In this document: positions 11,830-23,345 of the stretch, in pieces
How positions within the stretch are numbered: the stretch's first letter is position 1
How the letters are laid out: each line of letters starts with the position of its first letter
Notes under the pieces: generated by a model
Databases searched by the model: none
What the model saw: only the letters and a program-made list of their open reading frames with translations
What the model was told of the DNA's origin: nothing
From: Capitulum mitella
Lineage: Eukaryota; Arthropoda; Thecostraca; Pollicipedomorpha; Pollicipedidae
Direction: 5' to 3'
Assembly (NCBI GenBank): GCA_030062745.1
Contig: CP099840.1
Span: 16,109,718-16,173,717, forward strand
Length of the DNA: 64,000 nt
Made by a program: the position numbers and the translations under genes

Positions 11830-12143
11830 AAATTAACCTTTCACCGGCAAAATAAATGAAATAATTTACAATCGTCCACGATGTCGCATACATCATTTCA
11901 ATCGCTCGGACAACATTCATACGGTTCACGAAACCTCTGTTTCAAATAAATATATAAATAACTGCCCTGCGTTGTTGGGCGAAGGGATTCCGTAAAATTT
12001 TGAGTGTGCACGGGGCCTACCCGAATGTCAAGTGACAGAATGTTGCAGTGCAGGAGGAGGTACGCTGCACCGCTGGAGGAAAGATGGCTACAGATGAAAC
12101 TATCACAGGTTACTCCGTCATCACAGTGTGTTCCGGCGAGCGT

Positions 12144-14021
12144 TCAGGCTTGGGCAGAGGCGGGCTGGGCTGGGACAGCAGCTTCGGTGGTGATGGCCGC
12201 AGAGGGGCCGGTAGCGGTCGAGGCAGCCGTCGCAGTTTTGTCTCCGGCAGCGACGGTGGCAGGAGCAGCAGTGGGCGCGGTTACAGCAATGGCCGGAGCA
12301 GCTGCCGTGTCTGCATTGTTGACCGCAGCCGGGCCAGCAGCCGGGGCGACGCTGGTAGCCGCAGATGCTGGAGCGCGGGCAGGTTTAGCTGCATCAACAG
12401 CTGCCGGAGGCAGGGCAGCCGAGGCCACGCTGGCTGCGCCGGTGGTGTGCGCCGAGAGGGCAGCCGGAATGAATGCTGGGGCGTCGGGGGACAGGGTGGT
12501 GGTGGCGGCCGTGCCTGGGGCCGGCGCCGCACTGAGCCGACGGCCAGAGCCGGCCGCAGCCACAGCCGGCGCTCTGCCCGCACCAGCCGACGCCGTGGAA
12601 ACCAGCGCCGGAGTGCGACTCTGCCGAATAAAGCCGCGCGTGCCGTCTGGCCCGCGCGGCGCGCGCATCACGTTGTCGTGGGCCATGAGCGAGCCGCGCC
12701 GGTCGGCGTCCAGCAGGCCAGACGCCTTACGCCGCTGCACCCACGGGCACTGGTCGGCACTGCCAGCCGGAACCACGCCGCAGAACGAGTTGGACTTCTT
12801 CTGACGGGTGGCCAGGCTCTGCTGCGGCAGCACGTTCGGCGACGAGTGGGACTTGCCGCGGTTCGACAGGTGGTGCTCGACCATGGTCAGCCGGATGTCG
12901 GTGCAGGCGAAGAAGCCGCCCGGCTTGGACGGCGGCGACAGCCGGTGGGCTCGCAGGCCCGGCGGCAGCGGCAGTAGCGGCGGCCGCTGACCCGGCACCG
13001 AGGGGCCGGCTGCGCTCAAACGTCGGGACGGCGTCACGCTCAGTTCGCCGTCCGTGCCCGACATGGAGCTGTGGCTGTCCATGTGCACCAGCGGATTCTT
13101 CTTGCGCTTCTGGCGCCGCTTCTTCTGGGCGTCGGCGGAGACGTTGGCGCTGTTGTTAATTTCCTCCAGGCTGACGGCGGCCCGCGGCTCCTCCTGGCGC
13201 GACTTCTTCTTGTTGCTCACCTTGCCGATCGGGATGATGTGCATGCCGGCCGCGTCGGTCGGGTCGGCGCAGCCCATCGTCTCCTTGGCGCGCTTGGCCT
13301 GCTCTTGCAGGTCGAACTCGACCACGGCGCAGTTGACATTCTCCCAGGCGATGTCCGGGTGCTTGTTGAAGGCGGCTCGCACCTCCACCGGGATGGTGCT
13401 GCCCGGCTTCAGCACGCGGATGCTGCTGATGTCGCCGCACACGCCGAACAGCTCGGAGACGGACGCGATGGTGGGGTTCTCCAGGGGCAGGTTGACGGCC
13501 ACCACCGTGCGGCTTGTGACCGTCTCGTCGTGCTCCGGCAGCGGCTGCAGCCGGCGCACCTTAGTGGCCGTGTCGTTCACCTCCAGCTGCGTGCTGTGAC
13601 GCATGGCGAACGCCACTACGCGCCAGTCCCGACTGATGTGCTTGACGCGTTTGAAGCTCGACATCAGCTTCAGGCTGACGAAGCCCTCCTTGTTGCGTTT
13701 GACGTGCTTAAGCAGGAAGGCGTCCTTCAACAGATTGTCATCGGAAAAGTAGAACTCGACGGCTTCAACTAGCTGCAGTGCGGTGGCCTCGTCGGGCGGC
13801 GCGAAGCTGTCGGCCTCGACGCCACTGTCGCGACAGTCGGACAATGACGACTCGGGGTGCGACAGCGACGCCTCCTCCACCGCCAGCAGCTGCGTCTCAG
13901 ACGCTGTCGCTGCGCGCGGTTGTCGGCCGCAGTCGTCGCTGTCCGTGGACGTGGTGCTGGCGGCCGACTCGCGTCGGTCGGCCAGCGCCGGCGGCGGCGC
14001 CTGCTCCACACACGTCTCCAT
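12144..14021 (-). CDS. LARP6: La-related protein 6 (LARP6)
   Basis: LARP6 is an RNA-binding protein with a La module. In animals it binds structured or A-rich RNAs (collagen mRNA 5' stem-loops in vertebrates) and acts in cytoplasm and nucleus. The first ATG after the predicted start of transcription gives 625 residues in one exon. The La motif is about residues 80-160 (VEFYFSDDNLLKDAFLLKHV). The RRM is about 170-270 (RTVVAVNLPLENPT..., CAVVEFD). A basic KKRRQKRKK at 300-308 is a likely nuclear signal. The SUZ-C/LSA motif, typical of LARP6, lies at about 445-464 (APRGPDGTRGF). The frame stays open upstream of 14021, but that part overlaps the promoter, so I reject the longer start. The last 150 residues are unusually rich in Ala, Pro and Thr, making it longer than the vertebrate protein (about 490). 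Orthology is firm. The true 3' end could differ if a late intron exists. Confidence 0.92.
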   Translation of the reverse strand: METCVEQAPPPALADRRESAASTTSTDSDDCGRQPRAATASETQLLAVEEASLSHPESSLSDCRDSGVEADSFAPPDEATALQLVEAVEFYFSDDNLLKDAFLLKHVKRNKEGFVSLKLMSSFKRVKHISRDWRVVAFAMRHSTQLEVNDTATKVRRLQPLPEHDETVTSRTVVAVNLPLENPTIASVSELFGVCGDISSIRVLKPGSTIPVEVRAAFNKHPDIAWENVNCAVVEFDLQEQAKRAKETMGCADPTDAAGMHIIPIGKVSNKKKSRQEEPRAAVSLEEINNSANVSADAQKKRRQKRKKNPLVHMDSHSSMSGTDGELSVTPSRRLSAAGPSVPGQRPPLLPLPPGLRAHRLSPPSKPGGFFACTDIRLTMVEHHLSNRGKSHSSPNVLPQQSLATRQKKSNSFCGVVPAGSADQCPWVQRRKASGLLDADRRGSLMAHDNVMRAPRGPDGTRGFIRQSRTPALVSTASAGAGRAPAVAAAGSGRRLSAAPAPGTAATTTLSPDAPAFIPAALSAHTTGAASVASAALPPAAVDAAKPARAPASAATSVAPAAGPAAVNNADTAAAPAIAVTAPTAAPATVAAGDKTATAASTATGPSAAITTEAAVPAQPASAQA

Positions 14022-14180
14022 GCAACGGCGGGCGGGGACGGCGGGCGGCGGGCGGGCGCTTCCTCTGGCCGCTGGCGCGCCTGGCGTGCAGCCGGCTGCC
14101 GCTCGGGCTCTGGGAGGTGGCGGCGCGGTGCCCGGCCGGTCTCTCTCTCTACCTCCCACCGTGCCGGTGTGACGGAGTAC

Positions 14181-14286
14181 ACTGAGCCTACCGGCTGCGC
14201 GTCGACCGTTTATGTAGCCTGACATTGGCCGAGACCTCGGTCGCCGCGCCCGCCCTCCGCTGCCGGCGCCAGGTGACGTCACGTGA
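14181..14286 (-). promoter_or_regulatory. LARP6: LARP6 core promoter: CRE, CCAAT, TATA-like box, initiator
   Basis: Read on the minus strand, the order is TGACGTCA overlapping CACGTG (14274-14286), CCAAT (14228-14224), a TATA-like CATAAA (14214-14209) and an arthropod-type initiator TCAGT (14185-14181). The TATA-like box lies 26-31 bases before the initiator A at 14183, the canonical spacing. Transcription from 14183 would leave a 5' UTR of about 160 bases before the ATG at 14021. CRE and E-box motifs suggest CREB/ATF and bHLH-ZIP input. This is inference from motifs only. Confidence 0.6.
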
Positions 14287-14330
14287 CCGCCACTGCTGCC
14301 GTCTCGCGGCCGCTTTACGACGGAATCCAA

Positions 14331-15530
14331 GTGGACCTTGTAGCGGCGGGAATGGTGCCGCGTCCATATCCGATAGATCAGCCAGCCTGCTATTCACCAT
14401 GTGGTACTGGAAACAGCTACAAAATTTATCAGGCCGCCTCGAATGGTGGCGGGCTTGCAGTGGGTTTCCTATGAAATCGGGTATTGGGCAGGTCAGAACG
14501 AATACTACAAAGTGGCTGCACCAAGAAGATAGCCTTCTCCCCAACTTTGGTATCAATTTGGCCGGCGCCGTTGCACTACCCGCCTACCGAGGCGGTAAAA
14601 GGCCCTGTTTATGGTACCAGAACCTGATGGGTCTGTCGTACCACGCTTCAAAATGGCAACCAACAGGAAGAAAACTCCACGAAATCAGGACATGGGGGCC
14701 GTATGCACAAGACACATATGCGTCGTTAAGCCCGGACAATCGGTCGGAGAAATAAGTACGCGAAGAAAAAATGAAGAAAATCTAAAAAAACACAGTACGT
14801 GAAGAAGAGTTCATTATTTACAAAAATAAGTGAGAAACCAATTACGTGCGCCGTCCAGGGACGCACGATATATACCTTTGTTAAGGAGCTTTCCATAACA
14901 AAGAACGGGAAGGAAGTTACCAGTATCTTGACCCGTTGCTGTGTTTTCATGCTTTATAAATAAAGGACTGTACATGAGTTATCCATGCCATTTTAGGATT
15001 CGATGAAACTATTTTCCCACATCAAATTCTGTTTCAAATTTACACCCAAAGCGCAGTCTTTAGATCCATTCTTGTAATATTTGGTAGAATCACCATACAC
15101 TGCATTTTTAACCGAAAGCAAATCATCCATAGTGAACAAGGTTACCCACGGTGGAACGCAACGCGCAAATCACCAAGGATTGCTTAAAATCCACGCAGCG
15201 AACCTCGCAAAAATTGAAAGTTAAACCTTCCCTTTTATATTCGCTTAAAAAAGTTTTATCTGCCTTCTCAAGGCGCGTGGATAACACAAGTCATTTTCCG
15301 AGGTAAAGAGAATAGTTACACCATCGTAAGACTCTGCGCACTTCTGTTAAACTTGGCCCAGTAAAAAAAAACAGTAAAAGGCTACGTTACCAATATCAGG
15401 GCATTCTATTTCGTTGGTGAAAAGACATTGGCCATGGGAAAGTTTCCTAACTGAGACCTAGCAGCTCCGAAAAAAGGAAAAGGGCCACTTCAAGATTTTG
15501 ATGATATTCTTTCAATGCGACGCCAAACGG
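14331..15530. other. Unassigned DNA upstream of LARP6
   Basis: There is a plus-strand open frame at 14225-14755, but it starts inside the LARP6 promoter and resembles no protein, so I treat it as chance. The rest is AT-rich with no recognised feature. Confidence 0.4.
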
Positions 15531-18500
15531 TTAACCTTCGCCGGGCCGGGGGAGGTCATGAGATTCCACCTAGTGGTTTTCTGATACTAGCTCGAAAACG
15601 AAAATGCTTAGAGATACGAAACTTGGGTTGCCTTTCCGTACCTTATTTTTCACAGTGGGCCGTTTTTTTTATCAGGGTCACCTGAGGCCACTGACGTAGG
15701 ACAGGTCAAGTAAGATCATGCTCCAAAATTTGAAGGTGGCATGACATGTTGTAAAATGTGTCGACTGACATGAGGTTTCGCATATTGGTAAAACATTTCG
15801 AATGGAACAATTTTGCTATCTCGAGTTTTTCGGAAATTTACAGGTTATTGGCCTTACGTCAGGTGAACTTTTCGCCTTATTAAATGTTTGCTACTGAGAC
15901 TGTGGGACTGGTTCCGCGGCTTTGGAGCTTGAATATACACCGTGGTGCTTCTCATATCATTTACGCATGCAACTATACCACTTGACCCATGGCCTGAGCT
16001 CAGGCCACGTTTTGTGCCGAATGTTCGGACTCTCAACGGATCACAATTCTTAGATTTGGAGTCTTGGAGTCACACGTGCTTCCAAAGCACTAATATTTGA
16101 CAAGAACTTATTTGCCAATGTGATACAATCTCATTTGGCCCAGGCTGACTTCATTTGACCTTTTGAAGTATGACGTTCGTTTTCAGTGCGAACACACTTT
16201 GCATGACCACAGATGATAGGAACTATCCGCATACATTCCTTTTTATGGTTTTTACTGTCCTAATCCTCTGATTTTTTGGCCGCCAAAGTATAAACCCTTG
16301 ACGTCGCAAAAATTACTTCCCACCAAATATTAGGCCTCGAACACTGCGGCCATGCCCGCCACCCGGTAGCTGAGTAACTTACGCGAAAAATGCTTGTGTT
16401 GATGATGTAGAAAGGATATGACATGATCCAATGTTATAGAATATTGTGGTGTACCGTGTGTTTCTGACAATATGACACATGATACGACAGACACCAGCGA
16501 TGCTAGACGTCCAGGCGTGAATATCTTATGTAACGGAAGACAGCCCACATTCAGCCCAGATTCGGCCCAGCCCAGATTCGGTAGGGAATTCCCTTTACGG
16601 GCCGATAACTCCCACAGAACTTTGAGAAAAATAAAAACTCGTTAACCCAAACACAACTGTGCAAAGAAAATCACCTGCTTGTTATGGGGAAGTATAAAAA
16701 AAAATTAATAGGGTTTTCAATGAAAGAAACCTGGTTTCATACAAACGCCAACAGGCCAGACACATCAAATGAAAGCACTCGTTAACCCAAACACAACTGT
16801 TCAAAGAAAAATCACCTACCCTGTCTATGGGAAAAGTTATACGAAGAAAATAAAAAAAAAAAAAAGAAAAAATAGTCTATATATTTGAAGAAAAGTTATA
16901 CTTAGAAGATAAAGACGAATATAATAAGATATAAAGACGATCGAAAAATCATGGCTATGGGGCGGCCCCTGCGATTTCCTCCAAAATTGGCACATTAAAC
17001 CACCGACACAAGCCCATCAATCTGGCTGAAGAAACCCTATGGGCCATTGAAATCTAAGGGGTCAAAACCCCCTAGGAAAATGGAAAACGCGTTTTACAGC
17101 TTAAATAACGCCACGCATAGGCCGAATGACACATCAAATAAAAGCACTCGTTAACCCAAATACGTATATGGTTTGCTAGTTTCGTGCTCTATTGGCTGCG
17201 CTCTCGATCTCCACCACTGTAAGGTATCTATTGTTTACATGTCACTGCCAGATCCCTACATCCATTTCTATGCATTCAATTAAATGATGCAGATTCTGGT
17301 GTCGCAGGAGACTAATCTTGTCGGGTTTCTTGCAGTTTAAGCTATAGCTCCACAGCTTTAACGTACCCGCTGTTTTTATCACAGCCTATCCACAATATCT
17401 CGCTTTGGGATGACTAACTAGTGTCTATCTTACTATGCTACTGTCTTGACTTCCAAAGTATAATTGCCTAGCCTGGTTAGGAGACCTGTGGAGTGGAGGA
17501 GACATGTCACCTTTGAACAAAACACATGCAGCCTGGTACCAAATAATGCACGGAACGGCAGTAAGAAAGACGATACTGTGCTGTCTCGTATTCACGTGGT
17601 TATCATATCAGTATCTGCGAACCAAATTACATACCTGAAATGAAACAAAGATCGACCGTGTAATCTAGGGGTTGCACCAGTGAGTATTCTAGAATATATT
17701 CAATACTTGCGCACATAATACGACTGGCTACTTAAATTGTGTAAGCGTAATCAAAGACACGCACATGCGCACTGCACAGCCGGTGGCACCACCAGCGACA
17801 CCCGAGGCAACGGTCACTAATCACACCAGTATCGCTGTTCATCAACATCAATCTAGTGGTCGGTGGTTTAATGTGCCAATTTTGGAGGAAATCGCAGGGG
17901 TCGCCCCATAGCCATGATTTTTTCCATCGTCTATAACTTTCCCCATAGACAAGGTAGGTGATTTTTCTTTGCACAGTTGTGTTTGGGTTAAGGAGTGCTT
18001 TCATTTGATGTGTCATTCGGCCTATGCACGGCTTTTTTAGTTTTAAAATGCGTTTTTAATTTTCCTATGGGGTTTTGACCCTTAGATTTCAATGGCCCAT
18101 AGGTTTCTTCAGCCAGATTGATGGGCTTGTGACAGTGGTATAATGTGCCAATTTTGGAGGAAATTGCAGGGGCCGCCCCATTAACATGATTTTTTCGATC
18201 GTCTATAACTTTCCCCATAGACAAGGTAGGTGATTTTTCTTTGCACAGTTGTGTTTGGGTTAACGAGTGCTTTCATTTGATGTGTGGCAAAGCCAGGTTT
18301 CCCAAGTTCTGTGGGAGTTATCGGCCCGTAAAGGGAATTCCCTACCGAATCTGGGCTGGGCCGAATCCGGGCTGAATGTGGGCTGTCTTCCGTTACATCG
18401 TATAAACGCGCCTTGTGAATGCCAGACAGATTTACGCGTATTCCAGCCGCGGCACAAACCTATACATTCAGAAAAAAACGAGGCTTGTTTTGCTTTTACA

Positions 18501-18826
18501 AAAACAAGTGTTTTTGCCTTCATTCTCCGTTTTACTAGTTGGGTCAAGCTTGGTCTCAAATGCCCTCTTTCCGTCCCACATAGATAAATCAGGACTTTCC
18601 TTTGCTGTTGGAAATCCTTTTGAGCCACGAAGGAACGTTGGTAATTAAAGTTTTCTGCCAAAAGTGCCAATTGGGCAGTTCGAACTAAGACGACTTCTGA
18701 TGACCTAAATATTGACCATATTTAAAGAAATTATGAGCCCTTTTATAGTTTTACCAAGGGCTCTGAGCCCCTCCCTCCGGTTCGGCAAAGGTGGATCCGG
18801 AGGCCAGCCCGGCGAGGGTCAACTTA
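15531..18826. repeat. Possible composite element with CGCCGGGC-containing inverted ends
   Basis: The left end near 15531 reads TTAACCTTCGCCGGGCCGGG. The right end near 18826 reads, as reverse complement, GTTGACCCTCGCCGGGCTGG. The matching ends are about 20 bases long and imperfect. The inside is AGGTCA-rich near 15670-16160 and holds the fold-back repeat described separately. The assignment as one element is tentative. Confidence 0.3.
16510..18415. repeat. Large fold-back element with tandem inner units
   Basis: The outer arms are inverted copies. GTAACGGAAGACAGCCCAC at 16527 is mirrored near 18400, and the match continues through the stretch containing GGGAATTCCC and the 'actcgttaacccaaacac' block. 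Inside, a unit of about 265 bases (TGCCAATTTTGGAGGAAAT ... TTTGCACAGTTGTG) is repeated in tandem in the right arm (about 17874 and 18145), and related pieces occur in the left arm (16640, 16780, 16950-17160). A spacer of about 700 bases (17165-17865) separates the arms. No coding capacity is seen, so it is a fold-back type non-autonomous repeat. Confidence 0.7.
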
Positions 18827-19859
18827 AAAAAAATACCAGCAAACTGGAAGCCGCAGACCGAAGGCACCTTCCTCTCCTGTGCCTTTGATATTAATAGTTT
18901 GATTTGGGTACCCTCTGCAGTTACATGTCTGTGTCTATGACCGTTTGCAGAGGACTGAACTTTGGGATGGCGTTCACAGCTCCAGACGTTTCGTGGTAGA
19001 CGTCAATGATGGGCCAGGCACTGATGAGTATTGTAATCCGGCAAGGATCGCTCTGGTATGGGTCATCTCAAGTCCGGTCAATCTGTATTATGATTTGCCG
19101 AAATAATTGAGAGCCACAGGCTACGTCCCATCAGCAGCATGGCTAAAAAATGAGCTAATATAATTACGTAGTATAAACAGTCTCAGTATCAACATCTCTT
19201 TTCTCAGTATAAACATTCTCCAGCGCAGGGTGTCCCGGAGTCGCTCGCATGCTCTTGGCACGCGACCTTTTCATCATCTCTAATCAACAAAATGGTACAA
19301 ATGGCTCGACTTTTTGGCGCCGGGAATTCCCCCAGTTCCACAGCAACAGCGGTGACAGCAATTCTCCTACATCTACCGACGGAGGTAACAAGAAAAGGAG
19401 AGTTCGCCGCAACCGTAGTGGAAAATCACTCGGTGCAATGTAAAGTACGATGGCCGTTTACGGACAAACTATCATTGCCTTTTCAGTCTTGCAGCCAATG
19501 GCCTGCCAAACAGGTCCAGCTCAGACAGCTGTAACAGCGCTACAAGAAGAGCTCGAATATAATTTGTGATCCCACGTACATCGTCCAGTTCTGGAGGTCA
19601 ACGACCACTCACCTGGCTCCAGCCTCGCGTGAAACAAAGAGCTAAAATATGCTGCCCTAGTTTGTTCACGGTCAGACCTTGGAGTTGGCCGGACCATTCT
19701 CACTAGTCTGTGAAAGAGGCTGTGCTTCGGAGAAGCGGCCTGTTGTGGTCTTTAATGGCCATTTTATTTTATTTATTCAGTCATTCTCGCTATGCTCGCT
19801 ATGGTCACTAACCAAACGTGTAATTACCGGACGGGGGCGGGGGGACATGCACCCCGCCT
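18827..19859. other. Mostly unassigned DNA with one small open frame
   Basis: The plus frame at 19249-19443 ends in a Ser/Asn-rich and then basic tail (GGNKKRRVRRNRSGK) that could be an exon with a nuclear signal, but no family is recognised and no splice sites were confirmed. Nothing else stands out. Confidence 0.3.
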
Positions 19860-20613
19860 TGGTGACATGGTGGACGTCTCTGAGATATTTCTTATCCTCC
19901 GTCTTGTAGATGCATGGTTATCGTCCTCCCTGGGGCCATGGTGGTATAGACAATGTAGGTACTATTTGGCCGATGCGCACAGTCTCCGGCTGTGCATTTA
20001 AATTGGTACTCTAGATTGGCTTCCTTCACAAGCGACTAATCTTTGGAGATGTTGTTTTTCGTCGCTAGAGCAAATACCTTGGGGCTTCTGTAAAAGATGG
20101 TCAGTTGAATTCTGTCTGCTGAGTGGACGGGTTGGCAGTTTTTAATGATGATGGTACAAATGGCTTTCTCATCTTTTCTCGTACGATGGCCACATCTGGT
20201 TTTCGTGGTAAGGACTGAACGCTTGGCCGTTGGGGTTCTGTTCGTTACCAGTTATATTTTCTGCTGAATACCACTGGTTCTGTTTGAGTTTGATTTCGTT
20301 GTCGATGTCTGTGAGGGCGTAGTTGGTAGTAAAAAACTACCAACCCGTCCACTCGGCAGACAAAATTCGACTGAACATCTGTTACAGAAGCCCCAACGTG
20401 TCTGCTCTAGTGATAGAAACAACATCTCCAAGGATTAGTCGTTTGTGAAGGAAACCAATCTAGAGACCAATTTAAATGCACAACCGGAGACTGTGCGCAT
20501 CGGCCAAACAGTACCTACATTGTCTATACCACCACGGCCCCAGGGAGGACGATAACCATGTATCCACAAGACGGAGGATAAGAAATATCTCAGAGACGTC
20601 CACCATGTCACCA
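19860..20613. repeat. Inverted repeat pair (about 283-bp arms, 186-bp loop)
   Basis: 19860-20144 and 20331-20613 are reverse complements of each other with modest divergence. They share, for example, GACATGGTGGACGTCTCTGA on the left and its complement on the right. The right arm is part of a GIY-YIG endonuclease frame (next entry). The left arm is its antisense copy. A small perfect hairpin (9-bp stem GTTGGTAGT, A-rich loop) sits at 20322-20344 at the inner edge of the right arm. Penelope-like elements often carry partial inverted copies, which would explain the arrangement. Confidence 0.8.
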
Positions 20614-20817
20614 TCACCAGAGAAAACATCCTGAACCAGGCGACCAAACTCACTCGCTGTTCAGAAAAGCATAAATTGCAAATACTGGAAGTTGCATATA
20701 TCAGAGATTGCGATCATCTTATCAAGAGGTAGGTCAACGCCCAGGGTACCCTCTCTGTGTTTGATGGGTCCGAGATTGGAGCCATGGTCTGAGAGGCTGT
20801 TCCAGATCTGCAACATT
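20461..20817 (+). pseudogene. GIY-YIG endonuclease end of a Penelope-like retroelement
   Basis: In two frames the plus strand reads FKCTTGDCAHRPNSTYIVYT followed by RTITMYPQDGG, then KKYLRDVHHVTITRENILNQ and, about 15 residues later, LQILEVAYIRD, ending VNAQGTLSVFDG. This is the order of the C-terminal GIY-YIG domain attached to the RT of Penelope-like elements: Cys-rich start, YIG-like strand, RLTMHLQDG-like block, then the helix ILEAxYIRD. A frameshift near 20575 and an in-frame TAG at about 20728 show decay. No RT is found upstream, so the copy is truncated. Confidence 0.6.
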
Positions 20818-21180
20818 ATGCTTTCCTACGTAGTTAACCGGAAGTGCCCCAAATTTCAGGAAGCACACGTTTCGAAATAGTTTGCCGAAACACTGTCCAG
20901 ATGATTTCGTGTCATTTCATTGGAAACCAACGACCGCGATAAGAAACGACCCTTACGCAGTTATTCCTCGCATTTGTGATATTTTAACGACATTGTTAGC
21001 TAGATATGTCATACGTGTGTGTGTGATGTTTGCCTCATGATGTTCATGAGAAATGAGCGAAAAGTTGCATGATTTTGGAGGACTGCTTTTTTGCCTGGAG
21101 TAAAAAGAGCGGAAGCTTTTACGAAGAACAGAAAGCTAAAGGAAGAAAATAATAACAACTAACTTCGTTGTCTTATTTAA

Positions 21181-21233
<53 letters not shown>
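21181..21233. repeat. (TC)n(TA)n microsatellite
   Basis: An uninterrupted TC tract (21181-21198) passes into an uninterrupted TA tract (to about 21233), followed by more AT-rich sequence to 21270. Confidence 0.95.
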
Positions 21234-21235
<2 letters not shown>

Positions 21236-21269
21236 TATATATATATGCATTTACATACATATATATATT

Positions 21270-22310
21270 TTTTTAGATCGGCGCCCCCTTCGAGAATGGC
21301 GCTCTTCCTGAGCCGATGGTCCCGCCCCACTTTTCGTCTCGTTCCTAGACCACTGCCACTAACAGGTGAAGTAATTGAAATAAAATATACACAAACATAC
21401 GACGCACTCACCCAAGTACACATAGATGCACACGCGCAAACACAAATCGGATTTGACATGCCCGAAAACAAACGATCTGTATGTGGAAAGGTTGTCTGAA
21501 AAGAAATCTCCTTGAAGATTACTATTAGCAAAGGCATTATTTAAGGATGTTGCGCTGCAGAAAGTCCCCACCTCCACAGTTGAGACACGGGCAAAACGCA
21601 CATGGAACAAACTGACGCGGCGCGTTGTGCAAGGTGATACAAGCGGTGGGCAACAGTCTAACGGAAGAGAGGAATCATTTCTGCCAGAGAACATGTTCTT
21701 ACGATACACGAGACCTAGCTGAACACGTCGCGCCCCGAGTCAACGAACTTCAAAGATGTTCGGATGCGTAACATGAGTTAGTTACACAACACCAGACTAC
21801 ACTTCCGTATTCTAAGGATCTAACGTTCGTGTAATATGGTGTCAGCGGTGCTCTTGTGCGAAATTTTTTGTCCGGAAACGTCAGTATGAAATGACCAAAC
21901 GAGTAATACTAAACATTTATTCTCTTTTGGTGACAACACTGCTGACATGGGCAGGGAAAGGTCAATTCGATGTCCGAAATTATTCCTAAGTCCCGGACTT
22001 CCGCCATACGCCCTAACGGACCAATGCTGATCAAGTATGACAGACATGACGTGTTTGCGAGTGAACATTACACATGTCTGAGGGTTACGTTTTGGTTGCC
22101 AGTCCGAAGACCATTTACAAAGATCACTGAGATAATTTTGGGGATGTGCGGATTCAAAAGGAGACGAGATTTATCGATAAATTTTGGCGTCGTCCGCGTC
22201 CGATGACGCGCCCAGATGACGATGCGACTGAAGGGAAGTCGTTACCGAACTAAGAGAAGAGTAAAGACGCCAGCCATGCTCCACAAACTCCAGACATTGC
22301 CTTCAGCCTA
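21270..22310. other. Unassigned non-coding DNA
   Basis: No gene or repeat is recognised. Short frames on both strands overlap and match nothing I know. Confidence 0.4.
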
Positions 22311-22450
22311 TTCCCAGGAGCGTAGCCAGGATTCTTCCCGGGGAGGGGGGGGGGGGCAATCGGATCGAGGAGGCTCTCGTAGCCAATGCGACCCTCGCCA
22401 GGAGCCGGTCCAGGATTTCACCCAGGTGGGGGGGGGGAGGTGGAGGCGAA
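22311..22450. repeat. G-run transposon-edge motif
   Basis: GGAGCGTAGCCAGGATT followed by a run of G occurs near 22318-22358, and GAGCCGGTCCAGGATTTCACC with another G run occurs near 22400-22440. The arrangement resembles the G-run edges common to several short interspersed elements here (compare 31000-31080). The element borders are not clear. Confidence 0.35.
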
Positions 22451-22689
22451 TGTTTAGCGCGGCCCCGCCCCATTTTTTGCTCTTATATGAATGATATGAA
22501 AAAACGTTGATCCGCACGGGTCCAGCGGAAATATTTGATGCGATTTTGAGCTTTTCTGCCATGTAAAATAACCGAAAACATTCGGGGGCGTCAACTTATT
22601 TGAGAAAATTCTGCGTTTTCTTCTCCTGCAAAGTGGCCAAAATATGACGAAAACGGCAAGATTTTAGGAGGCTTCGTCGCTCCTTCCAT

Positions 22690-23340
22690 TTGAAATGTCG
22701 TGTCTGTATCTGGTCCAGGAGCCCGTCTCCCCCCCACCATAGTTTCTGGGGACCTTTTTGTCAGCTTAGGTTCGGTTCCCTCTTGAACTTACAGGGGAGC
22801 TTTTGGTGGTCTCGGCCGTCCGCCGTGCCAGGACCTTTTAGTGGTCTCAGGTTCCTTTTACAGTTTCACGTGTCGTTCGGGACGTCTCATGCGCTCCTTT
22901 GGCAGTTTCAGGGGCACCTCGGGCTGTTTCAAGGACCCATCTAGCAGTTTCAGTGACGCTTAAGCCATCTCGGGTTCCCTCCTGTCGTCCCTGGGACGTT
23001 TCTTGCCGTCTAAGGAGCTCCTCAGGCACTAACACAGGACTTTTATAAGTCTTCGCTGCCGTGACAGAGGCTCCTCTGGCAATGCTCTAGGTCCTTTGGC
23101 CGTTTCAGGAGCTGTATGGGCTTCTCAAGGTTTAGTAGTTTCATTGGCCCCTCTGGTCGTCTAAGGGGCCCTATTGCTAGAGACTTCTAAGTTAGCAGTC
23201 TCAAAGGTCCCTCTTTAGTAGTCTAATTGAGCCCCTGTCCTAGGTGCCCCTGTTATCGTCTCTGGGGAACATTTTTGCCGTCTCAGGGGCCCTCTGACAG
23301 TAACAAAAGACCTTTTGGCAATCTCAGGCCCCCTATGCAT
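22690..23340. repeat. Degenerate satellite array, left copy
   Basis: A diverged tandem repeat of roughly 20-30 bases has a core close to TTTGGCAGTCTCAGGGGCCC. Variants recur throughout, for example around 22903, 22940, 23276 and 23310. It reads in the same direction as the array at 28240-29270 and opposite to that at 62695-64000. Confidence 0.7.
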
Positions 23341-23345
23341 TGTTA

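Noticed and set aside
12048..12977. Long plus-strand open frames overlapping LARP6 (also 12004-12804, 13054-13772)
   Set aside because: They are antisense shadows of the GC-rich LARP6 coding sequence, with Gly/Ser/Arg-rich composition and no domain.
14022..14330. Upstream extension of the LARP6 frame
   Set aside because: It begins at a TTG, and it covers the CCAAT, TATA-like and CRE motifs. The ATG at 14021 is the first in-frame ATG after the predicted start site.
14225..14755. 176-residue plus-strand frame
   Set aside because: Starts inside the LARP6 promoter and has no recognisable protein features.
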